NCBI GenBank assembly: GCA_963825645.1
Contig: CAWGTT010000007.1
Span: 185,195 to 249,194 of the forward strand
From: JADJPO01 sp963825645
Lineage (GTDB): Bacteria; Actinomycetota; Actinomycetes; Actinomycetales; Kineosporiaceae
Direction of reading: 5' to 3'
DNA: 64,000 nucleotides
How positions within the stretch are numbered: position 1 is the stretch's first letter; the number at the start of each line of letters is the position of its first letter. The notes under the pieces were generated by a model. The model was given only the letters and a program-made list of their open reading frames with translations, made no database searches and was not told the DNA's origin. A program made the translations under genes and the position numbers. This document shows positions 24,976 to 33,935 of the stretch, piece by piece.

Positions 24976-25437
24976 GTGACTGGCGCCGACGACGCGGCGA
25001 TCGGCCTGGCGCTGGAGGCGGCACGCGCGGCGACCGACAGCGGCGACGTGCCGGTGGGGGCCGTCGTCCTGGACCCGGCCGGTCTGGTGGTCGGCACCGG
25101 CTGGAACGCGCGTGAGCTCTCTGGGGACCCGACCGGGCACGCCGAGGTGCTGGCGCTCCGGGAGGCCGGTCGGGCTCGAGGGTCATGGCGGCTGGAGGGG
25201 TGCACCCTGGCGGTGACCCTGGAGCCGTGCACCATGTGCGCGGGCGCGCTGGTGCTCGCCCGGGTGTCCCGGCTGGTGTTCGGAGCCTGGGACGAGAAGG
25301 CGGGCGCCGCCGGGTCGGTGCGCGACGTCGTCCGGGACGCGCGGTTGAACCATCGGATCGAGGTCGTGGCCGGCGTGCGTGAGAAGGAGTGCTCCGCGTT
25401 GCTGGTCGACTTCTTTGCCGGGCGGCGCGAGGACTGA
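24976..25437 (+). CDS. tadA: tRNA-specific adenosine-34 deaminase
   Basis: A 153-residue zinc deaminase that converts A34 to inosine in tRNA-Arg(ACG), an essential step for decoding. The zinc and catalytic motifs are complete: TGHAEVLAL (His ligand and proton-shuttle Glu) and LEPCTMCAGAL (two Cys ligands). DVPVGAVVLDPAG and the C-terminal ECSALLVDFFAGRR are also typical. The GTG at 24976 gives the usual length. It follows the associated-protein gene and precedes the tRNA-Ser gene by 77 bases. Confidence 0.94.
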   Translation: MTGADDAAIGLALEAARAATDSGDVPVGAVVLDPAGLVVGTGWNARELSGDPTGHAEVLALREAGRARGSWRLEGCTLAVTLEPCTMCAGALVLARVSRLVFGAWDEKAGAAGSVRDVVRDARLNHRIEVVAGVREKECSALLVDFFAGRRED

Positions 25438-25514
25438 GGCGTCGCCGAGAGTGGTCCGGGGGCGGGTCGCTGTGGGTCGTCGGGCACGACGACAAAGCCG
25501 GTATCCTCGACGGC

Positions 25515-25601
25515 GGTGGCGTGTCCGAGCGGCCTAAGGAGCACGCCTCGAAAGCGTGTGAGGGGGCAACTCCTCCGTGGGTTCAAATCCCACCGCCACC
25601 G
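25515..25601 (+). tRNA. tRNA-Ser(CGA)
   Basis: The 87-base gene folds as a class II tRNA. The acceptor stem GGTGGCG (25515-25521) pairs with CGCCACC (25594-25600), followed by discriminator G. The anticodon loop CTCGAAA is closed by CACGC/GCGTG, giving anticodon CGA (Ser, UCG codons). A long variable arm (GGGGGCAACTCC region) is typical of tRNA-Ser, and the T loop GTTCAAATC is intact. CCA is not encoded. Confidence 0.95.
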
Positions 25602-25614
25602 CCCTGGTCTGCGG

Positions 25615-25651
25615 AAACGTGGTCATACCCTCTAGGGGTATAGCCACGTTT
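25615..25651 (+). terminator. Strong hairpin after tRNA-Ser
   Basis: AAACGTGGTCATACCC pairs with GGGTATAGCCACGTTT around a five-base loop; 14 of 16 positions pair, the two mismatches being adjacent. It starts 14 bases after the tRNA and is a likely transcription end, although the T-run is short. Confidence 0.65.
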
Positions 25652-25998
25652 CTGGTGTTGTCGTCTCAGTTCTCGGTCAGTTTCCGTCTCAGTTTGGGAG
25701 CCGCGGGCGGGGTCTGGGGGCTGCGGGTAGTGGTTCGTTGAGGTCCGTGGAGGTGTGCCGGAGTCCGTCTGGGCGCGAAAGTGACGCCTGGGGCGGTTGT
25801 GACGGTGTTCGCCTGCCGCCAAAGCGTGTGTGGCGGTGGGGGTCTGTGGGTGCCCAACGCCTGAGGGGATCGGCCTGCCTGAACACCCGTCGTCGAGGAC
25901 GCCGCCGCGGGCGATGGCGCGTTCGAGGTCGGTGAATGCGGGGCCTGCGGGAGTCGGGGTGGCGGGCGGGCTCGGCCAGAGTGAGCCAGTCCGGTCGG
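25652..25998. other. No gene recognised
   Basis: Open frames exist on the minus strand here, but they are low-complexity (Arg, Pro, Thr) and show no family pattern. This is the start of the accessory zone. I see no integrase and no repeated tRNA 3' end. Confidence 0.4.
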
Positions 25999-26486
25999 TC
26001 ACGTCGACGGGGATTGGCTTTGGCCGATGCTGTGGCAGACCTCTGCCGCGGGCACGCCGGTCCGGTCGGCCACCGTCCGGATGAAGACGACCGCTGCGTA
26101 GGCGGCGTGGCGCCAGAGGTCGTCGTTGCGCCACCAGACACCCTCGTCCAGCAGGTCGGCATCGACACCGCCGTGCCGGGCCGGCGCGGCCAGGACGGCG
26201 GATTGCAGCTTGCGCCGCTCCCGCCCGGTCAGGCTGCACTCGGGAAGGAACCGCTCGCGCATCCCGTCCAGGTCGATCGGATGAGCCCGGTCGACTCCGG
26301 CCCAGTCGCGAGCGTGGGCCGCCACGGCAGGTGGAGCAGGACCTCGCCCGGGAAGGTGTTGTTCCGTGGGTGCAGCGGCGCCAGTCGGCTGAGGATCTCG
26401 AACACCTCAGCGTCGTGCGCGACCCCGTCGAGCAGGATCTGCCGGGCGGTGGCCGCGTCCTCGACCGTCGGCTTCCGCGTGGTCAT
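25999..26486 (-). pseudogene. Frameshifted gene of unknown function
   Basis: Two minus-strand frames join into one plausible protein of about 160 residues. The first begins at the ATG at 26486 (MTTRKPTVEDAATARQILLD) and runs to HLPWR near 26330. The reading then continues in the next frame from AAHARDWAGVDRAHPIDLDG to GVWWRNDDLWRHAAYAAVVF and VPAAEVCHSIGQ. Both parts have normal actinobacterial codon usage and look like one mostly helical protein. I do not recognise the family. One base gained or lost near 26320-26335 breaks it; a sequencing error would give the same picture. Confidence 0.6.
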
Positions 26487-26762
26487 GCACCGACGGTAGA
26501 CCGCGCTCCGCACCCGCGGCAGGGCCCATCGACGCCCCCGGCGTCGCGGTGACGACCCACGAGCCGCGAGAGCGGAGTTGCGCGAATCGCGGCACGAGCG
26601 GACGCCTTCCTCCTTCAACTACCCCGGCGTTGGGTGGGTGCAGGAAGCGCCGCTGGGCGGCGGGGCGCTCAGGGCGTCTGGCGAGGTCGGGCCCCTGGTC
26701 TGATGGGGCGCGCCTCAGCAGACTGGGCGGGGACGCCGCCGACAGCAGTCAGCGAGGACCTC

Positions 26763-27341
26763 ATGCGCAGGATCGTTGCCCACGTCTCCGTCTCGCTGGA
26801 CGGGTACTTCGAGGGGCCCGACTCGGACATCACCTGGCACCTCGTCGACGAGGAGCTGCACCAGCACATGAACGACGAGCTCAGGACGCGGGGCGCGTTC
26901 CTCGAGGGCCGCCGGACGTACGAGCTCATGGAGGCGTTCTGGCCGACGGCCGACCACGACCCGGCGAACGCCGGTGCGATGGCCGAGTTCGCCGGCATCT
27001 GGCGGGACGTGCCGAAGATCGTCTACTCGCGCACGCTGACGTCGGTCGGCCCGAATGCGACGCTCGTCCGGGACGTCGACGCGGCGGAGGTCCGGGCGCT
27101 GCAGGACGAGCCCGGCGGCGACCTCGTCGTCGGCGGCGCCGACCTTGTGGCGGAGTTCCGCCGCCTCGACCTCGTCGACGAGTACCGGCTCTACGTCCAC
27201 CCGGTGCTGGTCGGCCGAGGGCGGCAGTTCTTCGGACCGGCGCACGCTCCGACGTCGCTGCGCCTGATCGAGACCCGGACCCTCGGCAACGGCGTCGTGA
27301 TGCTCCGCCACGAGCGCACCCGCGACACCAACACCCCGTGA
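26763..27341 (+). CDS. Dihydrofolate reductase family protein (RibD C-terminal type)
   Basis: A 192-residue protein with the DHFR-like fold of the RibD C-terminal family. Typical parts are RRIVAHVSVSLDGYFEGPDS at the start, RTRGAFLEGRRTYELM, IVYSRTLTSVGPNATLV, and the NADPH-binding GGDLVVGGADLVAEFRRLDL. It ends with LYVHPVLVGRGRQFF. Members of this group reduce unknown substrates and are rarely true DHFRs. The ATG at 26763 follows GAGGAC and begins the conserved strand, so the longer upstream reading is rejected. It lies alone in the accessory zone. Confidence 0.88.
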   Translation: MRRIVAHVSVSLDGYFEGPDSDITWHLVDEELHQHMNDELRTRGAFLEGRRTYELMEAFWPTADHDPANAGAMAEFAGIWRDVPKIVYSRTLTSVGPNATLVRDVDAAEVRALQDEPGGDLVVGGADLVAEFRRLDLVDEYRLYVHPVLVGRGRQFFGPAHAPTSLRLIETRTLGNGVVMLRHERTRDTNTP

Positions 27342-27520
27342 CGCACCTCGCCGCGGAGGTGGACGCGAGCTCCTAGAAACCGAGTAGCCAGTCCCGCGGC
27401 CGCCTAGCGAGCATCGGCACGATGCGTCGCCTACAGGCGCGCGTCAGCGTCATGATGGTGCGCTCCGCGCGCAGCGGCAGATGAGCGCGTTCGGGCGTGC
27501 GCTTCCTTGACCAGCGGGCA

Positions 27521-27526
27521 TAGGTT
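27521..27526 (+). promoter_or_regulatory. -10 element of the DUF1801 gene (leaderless layout)
   Basis: TAGGTT ends six bases before the GTG at 27533. No -35 element is clear at the right distance. Confidence 0.5.
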
Positions 27527-27532
27527 CGGCCC

Positions 27533-27934
27533 GTGCCCAAGGAGATCAAGGGGAACCCGCGACGGAAGCCGCCTGAGCCGACGGCGGGACACTGCGACAT
27601 TGAAGACTGGTTCGGGCGCCTCATGCCGGACCTTCAGCCGATCGTGCGGGGGTTGGACGAGTCGATTCGAGCGGCGATCCCCGATCTTGACTACGCCGTC
27701 AAGTACAAGAGGGCGTTCTACGGGCTGCCAGAGCTGGGGTGGATCATCGAGATCGCGCCCTACGACGTTTCCGTGAACGTGCTATTCCTCGGTGGCGCGG
27801 ACTTCGATCCTCCACCTCCACTCGGGAGCACGGGCCAGACCCGCTACGTCAAGGTCACGACCCTGGCCGAGGTGAAGCAACCGGAGGTGCTCGACTGGAT
27901 AGAACAAGCGGGACGTACACCCGGCTGGAAGTGA
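27533..27934 (+). CDS. DUF1801 (YdhG-like) domain protein
   Basis: A 133-residue cytosolic protein of the DUF1801/YdhG type. The core reads ESIRAAIPDLDYAVKYKRAF, followed by GWIIEIAPYDVSVNVLFLGG and YVKVTTLAEVKQPEVLDWIE. The family has a small alpha-beta fold and no established function, with some members linked to iron or stress. The N-terminal PKEIKGNPRRKPPEPTAGH is basic and probably disordered. The GTG is set by a TAGGTT hexamer six bases upstream. The gene is intact, although its neighbours in this zone are broken. Confidence 0.75.
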   Translation: MPKEIKGNPRRKPPEPTAGHCDIEDWFGRLMPDLQPIVRGLDESIRAAIPDLDYAVKYKRAFYGLPELGWIIEIAPYDVSVNVLFLGGADFDPPPPLGSTGQTRYVKVTTLAEVKQPEVLDWIEQAGRTPGWK

Positions 27935-27992
27935 CGTCGCAACCTCGCACTCATCGCCTGGATGGCGCGCTGCCGGCGGCACGAGCGGACGA

Positions 27993-28280
27993 TCACTTCG
28001 TGCCGTCGATGGCGAGCGAGGCCGGGATCGGGAGTCCGAACCGAGTGGCGATCCGCTGTACGTCGATGCAGTCGATGGGGCGGAGTTCGTACCCTTGGTG
28101 CATCAGGATCTGGTCCTCGGCAGGCGCGCAGCGGACCAGTGTCCCATCAATGGATCCTGGCACAGGTGGTGCGCAGTGCAGATCGTTCCGTCCGGGAGGA
28201 CCTGGTCGCCACCGCCATCCGGCGTGGGGTCGATGAGGTGGAGGTCCACCCAATGAAGGCACCAAACTAGCAGGTCAACG
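27993..28280 (-). pseudogene. Remnant of a nucleotidyltransferase (lincosamide/aminoglycoside type)
   Basis: The minus strand encodes the C-terminal part of an antibiotic-type nucleotidyltransferase in two frames. The first frame has HWVDLHLIDPTPDGGGDQVL, which matches the family's pattern of a hydrophobic-Asp strand before a Gly-rich turn. Near 28150 the frame changes to GSIDGTLVRCAPAEDQILMH and GYELRPIDCIDVQRIATRFG, the usual helical end of such enzymes. The N-terminal half with the GS...DxD active site is absent. The fragment is too short to act. Family assignment is from pattern memory and is moderate. Confidence 0.55.
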
Positions 28281-28450
28281 CCCTTTTCCGGCAGATCCGG
28301 AGAGGGCCTTCTTGATCATCCGCCCTGGATCCGTCCCGTGGACTGCTTGGGCGCGCGCTGGTGCAGGCCTGTGGTGCCTCGTGGTGAAAGTGATCGAGAC
28401 TAAGCCGTTGGGACTCCAGCAGCACGGCCTCGGCGCGGTGCCCGGCCGCG

Positions 28451-28735
28451 ATGAAGATCCTGCTCACCGACGCCGACGGGCTGACCGCCTACCTGCGCTT
28501 CCCGACCGAGCACCATCAACGCATCCGGCACTCCAATTCCATCGAACGCACCTTCCATGAGGACCGGGCCTCCCGCGGGTGGCGCGGCCTGACCATGACC
28601 CCGGTCGGGCTGCGTCTGCTACAGGACCTGCGCCGCTCCCTGCTCGACCCACCCCCCGGGCTACGGCCCGCACGTGCCACGCCACGCGTTCCGGCTGACC
28701 AGCCCGACACTGTCACCGCCACCCGCATGGCCTGA
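28451..28735 (+). pseudogene. IS256/Mutator-type transposase remnant
   Basis: The frame reads YLRFPTEHHQRIRHSNSIER followed by TFHEDRASRGWRGLTMTPVG and LRLLQDLRRSLL. In complete Mutator-type transposases the segments IERTF and DRASRGWRG are separated by several dozen residues (the R-rich turn and the last catalytic helix). Here they are joined directly, so there is an internal deletion near 28555, and the N-terminal two thirds are missing. Only the C-terminal end of the element is left. No inverted repeat is recognised. Confidence 0.75.
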
Positions 28736-28872
28736 CCCACGAAGCCGGAACCGAACCCCGATGATCAACACCTCGTTTACACCGGAATCCGGACGCCACC
28801 GGGTGAGCGGATCGCTGAATCTGGGGGACTGCACGCGAATCCTGATGGTGCGACCGGGTGGGGGCCAACGAT

Positions 28873-29808
28873 CTACATTGCGGCTCCCGACTGAGCCACC
28901 TGGCGATCGTGCTGTCGCTTGAGGTGAATCACGACGGCCCAGAGCGTCAGCTGGCTGATCACGGCCGCTGGTGAGTCCTGGAAGAGCAGCATTGTGGTGA
29001 GCGGCACCGTGTTGAAGGCGGCGTGGATGACGATGTTCAGAAAGACGCTGCGTGTCCGCTCGTAGAACCACGCATGGAGGATCGCGGCGGCGACGATGCC
29101 GATGCCGAACCCGAGGAGACTCCCGACGATCTGGACGCCGACCATGCCCTGCTGAACGAAGATCAGCACGACGACCGGAATGTGCCACGCCGCCCAGGGG
29201 ATGCCGACCGCCCACCCCGTCTCCCAGAAATCCCGGCCTTGTCGAAGTCTCTCATTGAGGTAGCCGCGCCAGCCGATCTCCTCGGCGCCGGAGGTCAGCA
29301 GCTGGAACACGAAGAACGCGGCGAGGAACGCCAGCAGCTCGCCACCGCCGGGCGCGTCCGGGACGCTGTCGGCGGTCAGTACCACGATCAGGATCGCGGG
29401 CGCCGTGGCCAGCACGAGCATCAGGAGGGCCAGACCGTACCAGCGGGCACCGACGCCGATCCGTCGAACTCGTTCCCACAGGTCGGGCAGAGAGACCGCA
29501 GGGTCGATCTGCGTCGCGACCACGCCGGCGATCGCGGGACCGTAGACGCCCAACAGCGACAGGAGCGACAGGCCGACGACCGTGCCGGCCGCAGCCCGGT
29601 CGAAGAACAGAGCGTCAACGAGGTCGGCGTTGAACAGCTGCTCGCCGACATCGGTCTGGCGTGCGGCAAGCCACGCCGCGATCCAGAAGGTCCAGGAGAT
29701 GCCATACGCCAAACCGAGATAGACGAGATGTGGCCTTTCCCAGAGGCGCAGCGGTGCTGGCCGAGGACTGTGAGCCCGCTGTGGCTCCCGTGATTGTGAA
29801 AGACCCAT
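28873..29808 (-). CDS. CPBP family intramembrane metalloprotease
   Basis: A 311-residue membrane protein of the CPBP/Abi family (Rce1-like). It has about eight hydrophobic stretches. The active-site motifs are SGAEEIGWRGYLNERL (EExxxR type, near residue 165), WAAWHIPVVVL and a later His in NIVIHAAFN. In bacteria such proteins process or protect against peptides, or act in signalling; no substrate is known here. It is the last gene in a same-strand series with a histidine kinase, regulator and ABC exporter, 96 bases after the ATPase gene. That context suggests a role in peptide resistance or envelope stress, which is inference. Confidence 0.87.
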   Translation of the reverse strand: MGLSQSREPQRAHSPRPAPLRLWERPHLVYLGLAYGISWTFWIAAWLAARQTDVGEQLFNADLVDALFFDRAAAGTVVGLSLLSLLGVYGPAIAGVVATQIDPAVSLPDLWERVRRIGVGARWYGLALLMLVLATAPAILIVVLTADSVPDAPGGGELLAFLAAFFVFQLLTSGAEEIGWRGYLNERLRQGRDFWETGWAVGIPWAAWHIPVVVLIFVQQGMVGVQIVGSLLGFGIGIVAAAILHAWFYERTRSVFLNIVIHAAFNTVPLTTMLLFQDSPAAVISQLTLWAVVIHLKRQHDRQVAQSGAAM

Positions 29809-29904
29809 TGCAGACCCCTTTCTCCAACAACGATGACGGCACGGGGGACGGCGTCCGCAAGCTGGCGAACGCGTGATCGGACGACGTCCTGGGTAGCCGT
29901 CTGT

Positions 29905-30741
29905 TCATCGTCGGTTGACAGCAAGGCCCTTGCGGTCGTGGCGTGCTCCGCCGACGCCGGGCTCTGCGGAAGGCGCCATCCCAGGCTCGGGGTGGCGTTC
30001 GAGCAACCACTGGGTCGCGTCGGCGTGCCGTCGGTCAAGGTCCCCTCCGGCGTATCGGCCCTGTCTGCGGTCACCGACGATCCGCCCGTCGACCATGTAC
30101 AGCAGCCGATCGGTCCAGGCGGCGACCTTGGCGTCGTGGGTGACCAGCACGACGGTGGTGCCCTCGCCGTTGAGCTGGGCGAGGATGCCCATGATCTCAG
30201 TGGCCGCGGTCGAATCCAGCGCGCCCGTCGGCTCGTCGCCGAACAGAATGGTCGGCTGGTTGATAAGGGCCCGGCAGATGCCGACCCGCTGCAGCTGGCC
30301 GCCGGAGGCTTCGGAGATGTCCCGCGTCGCCAGGTGAGCCACCCCGGTGCGTTCCATCAGCGCGATGGCCCGATCGTTCAGCTCATCGCGCGGGGCCAGC
30401 GCGGCCAGATAGGCGGGTAGCACGACGTTGTCGAGGAGGCACAGGTTCTTGAGCAGGTGGACGTGTTGGAAGATGAACCCCATCGTCGTCAGTCGCAGCC
30501 GGGCAAGCTGCTTCTGGCTGAGTAGGGTCAGATCCTGCCCGGCGAACGCGACGCGGCCGGAGGTGGGCGTGTCCATGCCGCTGATGGTGTAGAGCAGCGT
30601 CGACTTGCCCGATCCCGACGGTCCCATCAGCGAGACGAACTCGCCGTCCCGAACCTCGAGGTCGACCCCGTGCAGCACGGTGTGGCCATCGAAGGCCTTG
30701 GTGAGCCCCGTCGTGTCGAGGATGGTGGTCGTGGCGGTCAC
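29905..30741 (-). CDS. ABC exporter ATP-binding protein (LolD/MacB type)
   Basis: A 278-residue ATPase. Walker A is LMGPSGSGKSTLLYT, the Q-loop lies in FIFQHVHLL, the signature is EASGGQLQRVGICRAL (SGGQ), and Walker B is ILFGDEPTGALDS, followed by the H-loop VTHDAKVAA. This is the MacB/LolD subfamily that powers FtsX-type permeases. The C-terminal 50 residues are unusual: Arg/Gly-rich and longer than the family norm. GGAGG precedes the GTG start. It follows the permease gene by ten bases, and together they should form one exporter. Confidence 0.93.
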   Translation of the reverse strand: MTATTTILDTTGLTKAFDGHTVLHGVDLEVRDGEFVSLMGPSGSGKSTLLYTISGMDTPTSGRVAFAGQDLTLLSQKQLARLRLTTMGFIFQHVHLLKNLCLLDNVVLPAYLAALAPRDELNDRAIALMERTGVAHLATRDISEASGGQLQRVGICRALINQPTILFGDEPTGALDSTAATEIMGILAQLNGEGTTVVLVTHDAKVAAWTDRLLYMVDGRIVGDRRQGRYAGGDLDRRHADATQWLLERHPEPGMAPSAEPGVGGARHDRKGLAVNRR

Positions 30742-30751
30742 GGCTGGCCTC

Positions 30752-33115
30752 CTATTCGGTGGCGACGGTGGAGATGTGGGCGTGGGAGATGGCGTGTGAG
30801 CTGGCGGCGGTCGCCATGGCGACCGCGCCCGCGAGGGCTGCCGGCAGCGCGAGGAAGACCAGGAGCGGATCGACGGCGAAGTCGATGCGGCTGGTGCCTT
30901 GGCCGAGCGCTCCGAGTCCGCCGAACATGCCCTCGAACATGAGATTGAACAGCGTCTCGCCGAAGGTCATCGCTGCCACGTCGCCGGCGATGACGCCGAG
31001 GACCAGCACGAGCAGGATCCGGGTGAGGTACTGCCGGCCCAGCCCGGCGTCGTCCGCGCCGATGGCTCGTTGAATGGCGACCTGACCGGCGTCCCGTGCG
31101 ATCAGCATGCGCGTGAACAGTGCGGTCATCAGCACCGCGAGGGCGACGGCGGCGACGGCTGAGATGACGGCGGTGAGCAGGAGCTGGTCGGCGAGGGGTC
31201 CGAGGGTCTGCAGGCGCCACTGTTCGATGTCGGCGACCTTGGCCGGGGCGAGCTGGTCGGTGTAGGTCTCGGTCTTAGTGCCGGCGTCCACCCCGCGGGC
31301 CAGCTCGACGCCGATCATGTACCACATCACCTCGTCCGTCCCGACGGACAGGGCTGCCTTCGCGGTCTTCCCGCCGTTGGTGATGTCCTGGTAGCTGCCG
31401 ACGATCTCCAGGTCACGGGCCTGCCCGTCGACCGTCACGGGAAGGCGTTCGCCGACCTCGCGTCCCGCCTCGTTCAGGGCGAGGAGCGACAGCGCGATCT
31501 CGGAGTCGCCGGTGGGGGCGCGGCCGTCGGCGTAGGTCACCGGTAGCCGGGTGTGGTCACCGTGCTCGACGTACAGGCTCTTCGCGTTGCCGTCGCCGTC
31601 GACCGTGTCGTTGCGGGTCGTGATCATCGGTGCGATCGCGGTCACGTCGGGGTCCGCGCGCAGCCGTTCGACGGCATCGGAGAACTGCTTCGGGGCGCGT
31701 GCACCGTCGTGCCGCAGGTCGATGCGCAGGTCGACGGTGCCGGTTCCCATGTAGTTGATGAACTCCGGTGCGTTCGTGGTTGTGGCGGAACTGATCGGCA
31801 CGATCATGATGACGGTGCTGACCGCGAAGACGAACGACAGCAGCAGGTAGGTCGGCCACCGGCTGACGACGTCCATCGTCCCGAGCCTGAAATGCACTGG
31901 CAGCCGGGACCGGTGCAGCCGCAACCGCACCGCTGTGGACTGTTTCCCGGTGGCGCCGGCCCGCAGAGCTGTGACGGCGCTGACCTTGTTGATCCGGCGC
32001 AGCAGCACGAGCACGAAGGCGACGAGTACCGCGAACACCGCCGCGGCGGCGATCAGGGGCAGGATCCAGTTCCAGATGCTGACGGTCGAGCCCATGTACC
32101 GGGTGATGTTGCGGCTGAGCAGTGGCGCCAGCGCCCACCCGGCCAGCAACCCGAGGGTGGCGGTGACCGCGGCGAGCAGGGCGTACTTGGCGAGGTAGAT
32201 CCTCTTGATGGCGCGCGGTGCGAGGCCGATCGCCTTGAGAACGCCCAGCTCGCGGTAGTCCTGCTCGGCCGCGGTGAGGAACGTGAACCGCAGGCTCAGC
32301 AGCCCGACCACGAGCAAGAGCAGCGCGACCAGGATCACGATCGCGGCGACCAGGCCGTCGCCGATCACGGTGAGCATCCGGAAGGTTGCCGAGTCGACCA
32401 TCTGGCCGGCCTTCGGCATGTCCGATTCCAGGTAGGCCCGCTCGAAGGAGGCGGTCTGGGTTGCGGGGTCGTGCAACCAGAACTCGATGAGGTGTTCCAC
32501 CTCGCCGGTGTGCGCACGGACCTCCTGCAGATCCGACGGCGCCACCGCGAGCCGCTTGGAACTGGTGATGGCCGGGTTCATGATCGAGTCCCGGACGAAA
32601 CCCGCGATCGTGAAGTCCTTGGCGAAGCCGTCGGCGGCGCTGACCCTGACCGGGTCGCCGAGCGCCAGGCCAGCCTCCACCTGGTAGATCACGGGCAGCA
32701 TGATCGTGCCGGGTGCGACCTCGGTGACCGGCCGGTTGTCCACGTCGAGCAGCAGGTCGCGCTCGCGGTTGGGTACGACCAGGGAGTTCTGCTGGATGTT
32801 GCTCGTCTGCGCCTCGCCGTCGAAGAACAGGTTCGCCCCGTCGACGCCGAGCATGAGCATGGCCTGGTGGTGCGCGACCTCGGGTCGCCCGGCCGACCAG
32901 CGGTCGACCTGCTCCTGGTCGTAGGGCCCGGCGTGCAACTGCGCGACGTGCGGGGCCTGGGCCCGCTCCATCAGGCTGCTCGATGCGCCGACGAGGCGGA
33001 CCAGGGTCCCGGCGCTGGCGGTGACCAGGACCACCGATAGCATCATCAGCACGACCAGGACCACGGTGACGCTCCGGTTGCGGAGCAAGTCCCGAGCGAT
33101 CATCCTCGCGTACAC
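30752..33115 (-). CDS. FtsX-like ABC transporter permease
   Basis: A 787-residue permease. It starts MYARMIARDLLRNRSVTVVL, a cytosolic helix and first membrane span, then a large outer domain (about residues 40-250) and two groups of FtsX-type helices (around 255-370 with LLLVVGLLSLRFTFLTAAEQ and ELGVLKAIGLAPRAI; and near 650-787 with VAIQRAIGADDAGLGRQYLT). A second outer domain lies between them. This two-block layout is typical of actinobacterial MacB-like exporters that move antibiotics or lipids. A GGGAG site precedes the GTG. It lies 127 bases after the regulator gene and just before its ATPase. Confidence 0.9.
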   Translation of the reverse strand: MYARMIARDLLRNRSVTVVLVVLMMLSVVLVTASAGTLVRLVGASSSLMERAQAPHVAQLHAGPYDQEQVDRWSAGRPEVAHHQAMLMLGVDGANLFFDGEAQTSNIQQNSLVVPNRERDLLLDVDNRPVTEVAPGTIMLPVIYQVEAGLALGDPVRVSAADGFAKDFTIAGFVRDSIMNPAITSSKRLAVAPSDLQEVRAHTGEVEHLIEFWLHDPATQTASFERAYLESDMPKAGQMVDSATFRMLTVIGDGLVAAIVILVALLLLVVGLLSLRFTFLTAAEQDYRELGVLKAIGLAPRAIKRIYLAKYALLAAVTATLGLLAGWALAPLLSRNITRYMGSTVSIWNWILPLIAAAAVFAVLVAFVLVLLRRINKVSAVTALRAGATGKQSTAVRLRLHRSRLPVHFRLGTMDVVSRWPTYLLLSFVFAVSTVIMIVPISSATTTNAPEFINYMGTGTVDLRIDLRHDGARAPKQFSDAVERLRADPDVTAIAPMITTRNDTVDGDGNAKSLYVEHGDHTRLPVTYADGRAPTGDSEIALSLLALNEAGREVGERLPVTVDGQARDLEIVGSYQDITNGGKTAKAALSVGTDEVMWYMIGVELARGVDAGTKTETYTDQLAPAKVADIEQWRLQTLGPLADQLLLTAVISAVAAVALAVLMTALFTRMLIARDAGQVAIQRAIGADDAGLGRQYLTRILLVLVLGVIAGDVAAMTFGETLFNLMFEGMFGGLGALGQGTSRIDFAVDPLLVFLALPAALAGAVAMATAASSHAISHAHISTVATE

Positions 33116-33242
33116 GACGGCTCCCTTCGCCGATCCACGCCGGGTCGCCTCCGACGCTAGGGACGGGCCTCGATCACCGGAACGGCCGCGGGAAGGAACG
33201 GGGCCCCTCCGAAGGGATGAACGGCGCTGCTTCGGTCGGGCG

Positions 33243-33935
33243 TCAGATGCCGCGGAGCAGGTCCTCGTAGCCGATGTCGCCGGGACGGATCAGGCCGACC
33301 TCGTAGGCGAGCACGACGGCCTGGACCCGGCTGCGGAGGTTGAGCTTGGCAAGCAGGTTGCTGACGTGCGACTTGATCGTCGTCTCCCCGAGGTACATCG
33401 CGGTCGCGACCTGGGCGTTCGACAGTCCCCGCGCCACCAGGCCGAGGACCTCGCGCTCCCGGTCGCTCAGCTGCTCCAGGACGGCGGGATCGACGCCGCC
33501 CGCGGGCTCGTCGGGGGCGCGCAGGGCGTAGTCGATCAGCGTTCTCGTCACCGCCGGAGCAACGAGCGCGTCGCCCCGGACCACGGTGTGGATGGCGGCG
33601 ATGAGTGCCGCCGGCTCGACGTCCTTCAGCAGGAAGCCCGCGGCACCCGCACGCAGGGCCCCGACGACGTACTCGTCGAGGTCGAACGTGGTGACGACCA
33701 GCACCCGGGCCTCGGGACACCGGTCGGTGATCGCCTGCGTCGCCGCGATGCCGTCCATCACCGGCATCCGCACGTCCATCAGCACGACATCGGGTCGCAG
33801 GTCGACGGCGGCCTCGACCGCTGCGGCACCATCGGCGGCCTCGCCGACGACGTCGAGGTCGTCCTCGCCGTCGATAATCATGGAAAAGCCCATGCGCACG
33901 ACAGCCTGGTCGTCGGCGAGCAGGACCCGGATCAT
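33243..33935 (-). CDS. NarL/LuxR-type response regulator
   Basis: A 230-residue two-component regulator. The receiver domain starts MIRVLLADDQAVVRMGF, with phosphoacceptor Asp54 in VVLMDVRMPVMDG, Thr in VVTTF and Lys in FLLKDV. The C-terminal LuxR helix-turn-helix is LSDREREVLGLVARGLSNAQ followed by GETTIKSHVSNLLAKL. The start at 33935 overlaps the stop of the kinase gene by four bases, so the two are translated together. The natural target is the ABC exporter immediately downstream; this is inferred from order. Confidence 0.94.
   Translation of the reverse strand: MIRVLLADDQAVVRMGFSMIIDGEDDLDVVGEAADGAAAVEAAVDLRPDVVLMDVRMPVMDGIAATQAITDRCPEARVLVVTTFDLDEYVVGALRAGAAGFLLKDVEPAALIAAIHTVVRGDALVAPAVTRTLIDYALRAPDEPAGGVDPAVLEQLSDREREVLGLVARGLSNAQVATAMYLGETTIKSHVSNLLAKLNLRSRVQAVVLAYEVGLIRPGDIGYEDLLRGI

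Noticed and set aside
25601..26000. Integrase or duplicated tRNA end marking an integrated element
   Set aside because: I looked for a recombinase gene and for a second copy of the tRNA-Ser 3' end in the window and found neither.
31553..33040. Plus-strand open frame of 495 codons opposite the other FtsX permease
   Set aside because: Same antisense artefact; no start site, no family pattern.
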